Source: Bin80 sp965208025 (GTDB lineage Bacteria > Bacteroidota > Rhodothermia > Rhodothermales > Bin80). From it: a DNA stretch of 64,000 nt. The notes under the pieces are model-generated. The model did not search any database. It saw only the letters and a program-made list of their open reading frames with translations, and was not told the DNA's origin. Position numbers and translations under genes: made by a program. The DNA lies in the NCBI GenBank assembly GCA_965208025.1, contig OZ242302.1, forward strand, positions 620,001 through 684,000. The letters run 5' to 3'. How positions within the stretch are numbered: position 1 is the stretch's first letter; every line of letters starts with the position of its first letter. Below, one piece after another: positions 18,016 to 25,518 of this stretch.

Positions 18016-19277
18016 CAGATTACAGTTTGATCGGAGATTGTGACATTTTTGGGAATCACGACGATTCCATCCCTGATATAAAAATTCTTTCCATCATGTT
18101 CTTCTACGCCCTCCTTGTTGCGTATGATGCAATTATTTCCAATTTGAACATTTTTATCAATAATGGTCCCTTCAATAAATGTATGATCTCCGACACCGGG
18201 TTGATCTGGACCTTCAACCCGCTCCCGAAATGTTAGTCCATTCCACGGATAATAATCCGCCCCCAATAGAACAGAGTTACGGATGGTGGTGTGATTCCCT
18301 ACGTAGGAGCGGATTCCAATCACAGACTGAGAGATGTCACTTTCTCCAATCATACTTCCCTCTGATACGAGACTATTTGTGAGTTTGGCCCCTGAAATTT
18401 TTGCTGGTGCAAGCATCCTTGCATTGGTATATAATCTCTTATTCGGATCATAAATGTTGAATCCAGGCTGGGGCTCCGCCAGCATTAAGCTGGCATCATA
18501 ATATGAACCAATCGTTCCAATATCACTCCAATAGCCTTCATACGGAAAGCTGACTACCTTTACTTTCTCAATCGCTCGGGGAATAATCTGCTTACCAAAG
18601 TCATGGTCATTGGGGTGTTGATCAAGGGCCTTGAACAGGAGCTCACTGTTGAACACATATATGCCCATGGAAGCCAAGTACACCCGTCCCTTACCCTCCA
18701 TTGATTCACTGACTTGGCTTGATTTTCCTACCAGATCTTTGGGCTTCTCATGAAATTTAATGATTTCTTGATTTCCATTGGTTTTTAGAATACCGAAACC
18801 AGGGGCTTGCTCCGCAGTAACTGGAATGGTTGCAACAGTAACCGCCGCATCATTCGCTTCATGATGATTAAGAATTTTGCGATAATCCATTGAGTAAAGC
18901 TGATCCCCAGATAGAATCAGCACATATTTCTGGCGGTAGTTTGAGACGTGAGGAATACATTGCCGTACTGCGTCCGCCGTCCCCTGAAACCATTTAGCCG
19001 AACGCTGGGTCTGTTCTGCAGCCATGACTGTAACAAAACCCCGCCGATAATTATCAAACCTGTAGGTATGAGCCAGGTGACGATTCAGACTTGCGGAGTT
19101 GAATTGTGTCAAGACAAAGATCCTATTGATACTGGAATTGATACAGTTTGAAACTGGAACATCAATAAGACGATATTTGCCCGCAAGCGGTACAGCGGGC
19201 TTAGAGCGAAGTAGTGTAAGTGGAAACAAGCGTGACCCGGCTCCACCGCCGAGAATAATTGCGATACTATCAACCAT
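18015..19277 (-). CDS. glgC: Glucose-1-phosphate adenylyltransferase
   Basis: Makes ADP-glucose from glucose-1-phosphate and ATP, the committed step of bacterial glycogen synthesis. 420 residues, normal length. The nucleotidyltransferase domain shows ILGGGAGSRLFPLT at 8-21 with KPAVPLAGKYRLIDVPVSN just after, then FQGTADAVRQC and ILSGDQLYSMDY. The last 130 residues are the left-handed beta-helix (SQSVIGIRSYVGNHTTI, VQIGNNCIIRN). No other glycogen genes are in the window. It leads a minus-strand run with a lipoprotein and a TonB receptor, an unusual setting for glgC. Confidence 0.95.
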   Translation of the reverse strand: MVDSIAIILGGGAGSRLFPLTLLRSKPAVPLAGKYRLIDVPVSNCINSSINRIFVLTQFNSASLNRHLAHTYRFDNYRRGFVTVMAAEQTQRSAKWFQGTADAVRQCIPHVSNYRQKYVLILSGDQLYSMDYRKILNHHEANDAAVTVATIPVTAEQAPGFGILKTNGNQEIIKFHEKPKDLVGKSSQVSESMEGKGRVYLASMGIYVFNSELLFKALDQHPNDHDFGKQIIPRAIEKVKVVSFPYEGYWSDIGTIGSYYDASLMLAEPQPGFNIYDPNKRLYTNARMLAPAKISGAKLTNSLVSEGSMIGESDISQSVIGIRSYVGNHTTIRNSVLLGADYYPWNGLTFRERVEGPDQPGVGDHTFIEGTIIDKNVQIGNNCIIRNKEGVEEHDGKNFYIRDGIVVIPKNVTISDQTVI

Positions 19278-19596
19278 GAGTAGATTAATGACAAAGTACT
19301 ACCCCTTAATATCAGGGTAGAGTTGGATGGAGAAATATTACTAAGATTCTGAATATTCCAGCTTCTACAACGTTGTTGTTCTCTTGTATGATTCTTTAAA
19401 CTCCCCTGCATCAAGCTAGTCGCTTTCTGAGTTGGTATGGATTTACTCGGATAATTCATAGTTGATGCTCACACCTACACAGGCCCCAGATATCAGTCAA
19501 TTGAGGTCTTACATTGGTGTTCCTTGATGACCTCACGTATCATGATGTTGAAAAAGCTACTCCTAAAGATACCGATTGAATTAAAACTATTAACAT
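19278..19596. other. Intergenic region upstream of glgC
   Basis: 319 bp between the glgC start and the MITE-like element. It should contain the glgC promoter. No gene or strong repeat is visible. Confidence 0.35.
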
Positions 19597-19753
19597 GAGC
19601 CTCTTTCAAAATTCTTTATTTTCACCTGTTGTCCCCGTTGAATTGTGGCTTAAACTGGCTCAGTTTAGTCGGACCACGCGAAATCTTCAGTATGGGAACC
19701 TCTTTCGAAATCCCTCAAAAAATCATCCAGTTGAAGAATTTTGAAAGAGGCTC
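19597..19753. mobile_element. MITE-like non-autonomous element, 157 bp
   Basis: The ends are perfect 20-bp inverted repeats, starting GAGCCTCTTTCAAAATTCTT at 19597-19616 with its reverse complement at 19734-19753. A 4-bp direct repeat ACAT flanks both sides (19593-19596 and 19754-19757). There is no coding capacity inside, but the interior carries a degenerate copy of the end (CCTCTTTCGAAAT near 19699). This is the structure of a miniature inverted-repeat element mobilised in trans, probably by a DDE transposase with similar ends. It lies 294 bp upstream of the predicted defence operon. Confidence 0.8.
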
Positions 19754-19757
19754 ACAT

Positions 19758-20047
19758 GCTTATTAATTTGATCAGTAATTCAATCGTCCAGATGAAGCCT
19801 ACTTATGCAGAGCATTGGATCAGCATGAGACTTCTGGTCGCTCTGAACAAATGTCTAGTAGCAAATGTTTGAAATCTCAAATAATGAAATTTGAGGACTG
19901 TTCCAATTATCAGCAACGTATGTATTTTATGTATAGACTGGCATGATCTCTTAAATGAAACAATGATGCTGAATGGATGCTACCGTTGGTAAGATGATGC
20001 AGTTAGTTCCCGTCAATGAATATAGGTTGAGCAGTTAAAGAACAATT
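19758..20047 (+). promoter_or_regulatory. Leader region of the predicted defence operon
   Basis: 290 bp between the MITE-like element and the first helicase gene, the only room for the operon promoter. AT-rich. No strong operator-like palindrome is obvious, and no dedicated regulator gene is adjacent. Confidence 0.3.
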
Positions 20048-23000
20048 ATGAAGACAAACAATAATCAAATTGTCGCTGGGGATGTGGTTGAAGGTTTACT
20101 TTCGGGCGAACTCGTTGAAATAATAAAAATTGGTTCATTTGGTGATAAAACGCTTGTTGAAGGTAAAGCACTGGATTCCAAGCGGGTTATCGAACGTCTC
20201 TTGGATTTACAAGAATTCTCAGAGCTAGTCAAGATCCGTGGAGACCAGCATTCTTTTGACGCTGACCCTGAGTTGTTCCTTTTGGGTGTTGAGGCGGAAC
20301 GCATCCGTATCGCACATCAATTCGATCCTCTTTTTGCTGTCAACTCCAGTATTGTTGACCCCCTACCCCATCAGATTGAAGCAGTTTATCGCTATCTACT
20401 GCCATTGCCAAGAATTCGGTTTTTGCTTGCCGACGATACTGGTGCGGGCAAGACGATTATGGCTGGCCTCTTGATTAAAGAGTTACAATTCCGTGGAGTT
20501 CTACAAAAAGTTCTCATTATCACACCTGGCGGCCTGACCAAGCAATGGGCAGAAGAAGAACTGCATGGAAAGTTTGGTCTTAAAGTTCGATTGATTAACC
20601 GAGCGTCTTATGAAGCTGAACCTAATCAATTTTCCCGTAATGAAGAGTATATTTCTGTCACTTCTGTTGATTTTCTTGCACGAAATAAGGGGTTCTTGAA
20701 CGCTGTCACTTCTACACACTGGGATCTAATAATTGTTGACGAGGCACATAAACTCTCAGCCTACGAATATGGCAAAAAACTGGACGAAAGCGAACGATAT
20801 AAGGCGGTGAAGGCACTTTCAAGTATGACCGATCACATGCTTTTCCTCACAGCAACTCCTCACCGAGGGAGAAAGGATACTTTCCGGCGTCTATTGCTTC
20901 TCCTAGATGAAGATCTTTTCCAGAAAGATGAACATGTTGATGAGAGGATACGACGGCATAGAGGGGCACCTCAGATACATATTAGTGAAGACTTTGAAGC
21001 TGAACAACCTATAAGTAATGCACGAAATCGATTCTTTCTTCGCAGGTTGAAGGAAGAAATGGTAGATTGGGATGGCCAACCGCTATTCAAGAGTCGACAC
21101 ACCAAAACAATTGGCTATAGACTTACACCTGAAGAAAAATCGCTTTATGACGAAGTTTCAAACTATGTTAAACCAAAGCGAAAAGAGGCGAAGGAGAAGA
21201 ATAATAGAAATGTTGAGTTAACTCTCATGGTCATGCAGCGTCGCCTTGCCAGTAGTATACATGCTATAACAAAAACGCTGGATCGTCGCTTGCAGGCACT
21301 CACTGATGTTCTGTCAATTCTGCAGGATTCAGGCCGGTCTGATTCAGAAAAAAAGCGACTCTCTAAGGGAAATCTTGATCCAGATGGTCCGCGCAACTTG
21401 GCTGAATATGAGGACTTAACAGAAGAGGAGCGTGAACTGGTTGATCAGCGCATATTCCGTCAGGTTCTAACTGATGATCCTGTCAAAATTCAAGAAGAAT
21501 GCGATGAAGTCAAACGACTATTTCAACTTGCCGAGAGCCTTAAGAATCATCAAGAGGCAAAGTTCTCAGAGCTTCTCTCCGTCTTAGACTCGTCAGATAT
21601 TATTCGTTCCGATGATGAAAAACTCCTGATCTTCACCGAGCATGTAGATACACTTAAAAGCCTAGTTGAACGTCTTCATCAACAAGGTTATTCGGTTGCA
21701 GAGATTCATGGGGGTATGGATGTTGATGCTCGAAAGCAGGCGCAACGTGAGTTTCGGATCAATGCAAAAATAATGGTAGCCACTGATGCCGCTGGTGAAG
21801 GGATAAATCTCCAATTCTGTCGGTACTTGATCAATTGGGATCTTCCATGGAATCCCAATCGACTTGAACAAAGGATGGGACGAATTCACAGATATGGACA
21901 GGCTTCTGATGTATGGGTCTATAACTTAGTTGCACAAAATACACGAGAGGGAGCAGTTCTTGAGACGGTTCTTTCCAAGATGGACATCATGCGTGAGCAG
22001 ATGGGATCTGACCGTGTCTACGATGTGATTGACGATTTGCTTGAGGGCGTACCTTTATCTCAACTTATAGAACAAGCTTTAGACTCGGATGATGAATTGA
22101 AGGGTTCCGAAGAGGCAGAAAAAGCACTCGTCTCAGCATCAATTGAGAAAGCTGAGGATTTGATTGCTCTGCAAAAAAAGGCATCACTTGCATCTCCTCT
22201 TGACCTTAGGTCCGCTTCTGAACTCAGAGATTCATCAGAAGAACACCGATTACAGCCTTTATTTATTCAGGGTTTCTTTGAGCGAGCCTGGAAAGCATGT
22301 GAGGGAACGCTTCCCTCCCTTGAGAATCAGGTATATCGTTTAGGGGCGACTCCAACTAAACTCCTTGATCTTGCCCGCGAGCGAAGGAAGACAATAGACA
22401 ATTTCCATAGAGCTTTCTTTGTATTTGATAAGAAACTCATCAGCGTTGCCAGTAGTGTGCCGGTTCCTGAGCAAACAAGTCTATTGGGCCCTGGACATGA
22501 CTTGTTTGACATTCTTGTTGAGTGGACGCTTCTTCAATCTCGGAAAGCATTTGCCAAGGGAGCTGTGCTCGTGGACCCGAATATTACTCAGCCCCAGAAG
22601 ATCTGGCTGATCCGCTCAACAATCAATGATAGCCGGTTGCCTCCACGGCATGGGATTCATGATTCAAAAGCTCACGAAAGACTGGCAGTAATCACGTATG
22701 ACCAGACGAAACTTCGTACGATCTCACCCTCTTACCTTTTAAATTGTACAGTACCTGATGTGGATATACAGTTCCCTCAGATGGCTTCAAAATCAACAGA
22801 TGATGTTCTTATTTGGACGTATGATCATATCACTAAACCTCAGCTGGAGAAAGTCAAATCATCTCGGGTGAAGGAATGTAGTCTCCGTCAAGGTTATCTA
22901 AACACTGCTTTTACAGATCTTATTCTTGAGTTACAACAAAAACTTAATGATCTCCAGAGGGCTCAACTCTTCGGGGAGGAAAATACAACCGAACGACAAC

Positions 23001-23605
23001 GTCTTCAACAGAGAATTGGGGATCTAAATTCGCGTAAAGGCGAGCGCATTAGGGAATTGGATAACATGAAGAAACTTTCTCCAGATCTTCCAGAACTGCT
23101 GGCGGAAGCTTTAATTGTACCTGCTCCTGTAATTGCAATCGATAGTGATCCTAACACACCATCTAAAGGCTTTCCCATGCGCAGGGATGATGAAGTTGAA
23201 GCCACCGCTATGGATGTGACGATGCGCTATGAACGAAGCCGTGGTTGGACACCGACTGATGTTAGTCAAGACGGAGAGCACTATGACATTCGCTCTGAGG
23301 GATCTAACGGGAAAAAACGATTTATAGAGGTCAAGGGACGTGCTCTGTCCGGTCCAATCATCATCACCAGTCCAGAATTGAATAAGCTACGTCAACTTGG
23401 TGAACGCGCATGGCTCTATGTGATTACTTTTTGTAAGGGTGAACAGCCACGATTACATATTATCCAAGATCCAGGATCAAGACTAAACCCAACGATGCTC
23501 TACCGTCAAATTCAATACATGATTGACGAAAATGATTGGGTTCAACAAGGACAGGAAGTTGACGGTTGGAGTAAAAAAGTACATGAATCCAAAAATATGA
23601 AATGA
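20048..23605 (+). CDS. Snf2-type helicase with C-terminal DUF3883 domain
   Basis: Predicted DNA translocase of an anti-phage system, 1185 residues, related to DrmD/HepA-like superfamily 2 enzymes. The N-terminal motor shows Walker A in DDTGAGKTIMAG (129-140), DEAH in IIVDEAHKLS (229-237) and TATPHRG (268-274). The second motor half follows with LLIFTEHVDTLKSL near 525, GEGINLQF near 584 and motif VI QRMGRIHRYGQ near 606-616. Residues about 640-1040 are helical, with coiled coil near 970-1010. The C-terminal about 120 residues match DUF3883 (RGWTPTDVS... then IEVKGRA). The spacing HYDIRS...FIEVKG fits a PD-(D/E)xK nuclease core. The stop overlaps the next start (ATGA), so expression is coupled. 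Confidence 0.88.
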   Translation: MKTNNNQIVAGDVVEGLLSGELVEIIKIGSFGDKTLVEGKALDSKRVIERLLDLQEFSELVKIRGDQHSFDADPELFLLGVEAERIRIAHQFDPLFAVNSSIVDPLPHQIEAVYRYLLPLPRIRFLLADDTGAGKTIMAGLLIKELQFRGVLQKVLIITPGGLTKQWAEEELHGKFGLKVRLINRASYEAEPNQFSRNEEYISVTSVDFLARNKGFLNAVTSTHWDLIIVDEAHKLSAYEYGKKLDESERYKAVKALSSMTDHMLFLTATPHRGRKDTFRRLLLLLDEDLFQKDEHVDERIRRHRGAPQIHISEDFEAEQPISNARNRFFLRRLKEEMVDWDGQPLFKSRHTKTIGYRLTPEEKSLYDEVSNYVKPKRKEAKEKNNRNVELTLMVMQRRLASSIHAITKTLDRRLQALTDVLSILQDSGRSDSEKKRLSKGNLDPDGPRNLAEYEDLTEEERELVDQRIFRQVLTDDPVKIQEECDEVKRLFQLAESLKNHQEAKFSELLSVLDSSDIIRSDDEKLLIFTEHVDTLKSLVERLHQQGYSVAEIHGGMDVDARKQAQREFRINAKIMVATDAAGEGINLQFCRYLINWDLPWNPNRLEQRMGRIHRYGQASDVWVYNLVAQNTREGAVLETVLSKMDIMREQMGSDRVYDVIDDLLEGVPLSQLIEQALDSDDELKGSEEAEKALVSASIEKAEDLIALQKKASLASPLDLRSASELRDSSEEHRLQPLFIQGFFERAWKACEGTLPSLENQVYRLGATPTKLLDLARERRKTIDNFHRAFFVFDKKLISVASSVPVPEQTSLLGPGHDLFDILVEWTLLQSRKAFAKGAVLVDPNITQPQKIWLIRSTINDSRLPPRHGIHDSKAHERLAVITYDQTKLRTISPSYLLNCTVPDVDIQFPQMASKSTDDVLIWTYDHITKPQLEKVKSSRVKECSLRQGYLNTAFTDLILELQQKLNDLQRAQLFGEENTTERQRLQQRIGDLNSRKGERIRELDNMKKLSPDLPELLAEALIVPAPVIAIDSDPNTPSKGFPMRRDDEVEATAMDVTMRYERSRGWTPTDVSQDGEHYDIRSEGSNGKKRFIEVKGRALSGPIIITSPELNKLRQLGERAWLYVITFCKGEQPRLHIIQDPGSRLNPTMLYRQIQYMIDENDWVQQGQEVDGWSKKVHESKNMK

Positions 23606-25518
23606 ATTGGTATGAAGAACTTGATGGACCTGCGAAAAAAATCGCGGAGTCCGACCAGACTCCAATCCGAGTCCTAGCGGGGCCTGGTACTGGAAAAACT
23701 TTCGCCCTGAAGAGGAGAGTAGCTAGGCTTCTACAAGATGGGACTCATGCAGATCGGATTCTGGTTTCAACATTCACGCGGATGGCAGCCCAAGACCTTA
23801 AATCTGAGTTGAGTGATATGTGTATCCAAGATGTTGAGAATGTTTGCTGTGGAACCTTACATGCCTTTTGTTTTAGTTTGCTGGGACAGCATGACGTATT
23901 CAAAATTACAGGACGTACTCCCCGTCCTCTATTAGCGTTTGAGGAGCGTATCTTATTGAATGATATGGATAATCGGGATTATGGTGGTATCCAAAAACTT
24001 AAGGAACGCCTCAATGCATTCAATGCCGCTTGGGCACGTCTTCAATCCCAAGAACCTGGCTGGCCCACAGATGATTTGGATCTCTCATTTCAGAAAGATC
24101 TTAATGCATGGTTAAAATTTCATGAGGCAATGCTAATTGGTGAATTAATCCCAGAGTCATTAAAGTATCTTCAGGAGAACCCAGCATCCCCTCACCGTCG
24201 TGTATTCCAACATGTGCTGATTGACGAGTATCAAGACCTTAATCGTGCGGAACAAAAACTTTTAGATCTGCTTGCCGACAATGCGCAACTGTGCATTATC
24301 GGAGATGAGGATCAATCAATTTATTCATTCAAATTTGCATACCCAAACGGAATCGCTACCTTTCATGAATCACATTCTGGAACCTATGACATCTACCTTG
24401 AGGAGTGTAGACGATGTCCAAAGGATGTAGTTGAATTGGCCAACACATTGATCAATAATAATGAGCACAGAGCGCCTCGCCAACTCATGTCGAGACCAGA
24501 AAACCCCGACGGCAAAGTACATATACTTCAATGGAATTCCATGCAAGAAGAGGCGAGAGGTATCGCCGACATAATAAAGAGTCAAGTTGACAGAAATGTA
24601 GTGACGCCAGGACAGGTCCTCATTCTTGCACCATGTCGACATTTCGGTCATGCCATTCGTGATGAACTTCGGCACAAGAATATCCATGCTCACAGCTTCT
24701 TCAATGAGGAAGAACTTGAAGATAAAAAAGCTCAAAGGGCCTTTACATTGCTTACCCTCCTCGCGAATCCTGATGACCGTGTCGCTCTCCGTTCTTGGTG
24801 TGGTTCTACCAGTCCTACCCTTAACCGCCGAGGGTGGAACCAACTGAGAAATTATTGTGGTCAGACAGGGAAAACTCCACGCGTGGCCTTGGAGCAACTT
24901 GAATCTGGAGACCTTACTCTTTCATTTACTGGCTGTCTAATTACTCAATTCCGAGAACTTCAGAGTCGTCTGAATGAACTTGATAGCTACCATGGTCAAG
25001 ACCTGATTGATTACTTGTTTCCTATCAGTGAAGATTGGGCTAAACGTCTCCACAAGCTAGCTTCTAAGATTGTTGGAAATGATCTTGATGCCAATGCACT
25101 CCATGATGGTCTACGTAACCAGATTTCTCAGCCTGATCTTCCAACCGATGCCGATTATGTCCGCATTATGACTCTGCATAAATCTAAGGGGCTTACAGCA
25201 GACCTTGTTGTTGTGGTGGGATGTATTGAAGGGTTAATTCCCAGTCAACCTCCACAAGGGTGCACTCTTAATGAGGATAATGATTTTTTAGAAGAACAAA
25301 GGCGTCTTTTCTATGTGGGCATTACAAGAGCGCGGCAATCACTCTTCCTGTCTAGCGTAACTATGCTTCCCCTAGACCAAGCACTTAGAATGAGAGCGCG
25401 CGTGAACGGCAACACAAGTTCATATGTTTCTACCATAGCATCAACGTTTCTTAATGAACTTGGTCCTACCAGACCTGAACCTCGATCAGGCGAGACTTTC
25501 CTTCAATCGAGACTATGA
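23602..25518 (+). CDS. UvrD/Rep-like superfamily 1 helicase
   Basis: ATP-dependent 3'-5' DNA helicase, 638 residues. Motif I AGPGTGKT is at 26-33, Ia in STFTRMAAQDL, motif II LIDEYQDLNR near 207, motif III GDEDQSIYSFKFA near 234-246, motif V MTLHKSKGLTADLVVVVG near 523 and motif VI RLFYVGITRARQSL near 568. It is shorter than housekeeping UvrD (about 720) and is placed inside the defence operon with 4-bp overlaps on both sides, so I read it as a component of that system rather than the cell's general repair helicase. No nuclease domain is visible in it. Confidence 0.9.
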   Translation: MNWYEELDGPAKKIAESDQTPIRVLAGPGTGKTFALKRRVARLLQDGTHADRILVSTFTRMAAQDLKSELSDMCIQDVENVCCGTLHAFCFSLLGQHDVFKITGRTPRPLLAFEERILLNDMDNRDYGGIQKLKERLNAFNAAWARLQSQEPGWPTDDLDLSFQKDLNAWLKFHEAMLIGELIPESLKYLQENPASPHRRVFQHVLIDEYQDLNRAEQKLLDLLADNAQLCIIGDEDQSIYSFKFAYPNGIATFHESHSGTYDIYLEECRRCPKDVVELANTLINNNEHRAPRQLMSRPENPDGKVHILQWNSMQEEARGIADIIKSQVDRNVVTPGQVLILAPCRHFGHAIRDELRHKNIHAHSFFNEEELEDKKAQRAFTLLTLLANPDDRVALRSWCGSTSPTLNRRGWNQLRNYCGQTGKTPRVALEQLESGDLTLSFTGCLITQFRELQSRLNELDSYHGQDLIDYLFPISEDWAKRLHKLASKIVGNDLDANALHDGLRNQISQPDLPTDADYVRIMTLHKSKGLTADLVVVVGCIEGLIPSQPPQGCTLNEDNDFLEEQRRLFYVGITRARQSLFLSSVTMLPLDQALRMRARVNGNTSSYVSTIASTFLNELGPTRPEPRSGETFLQSRL

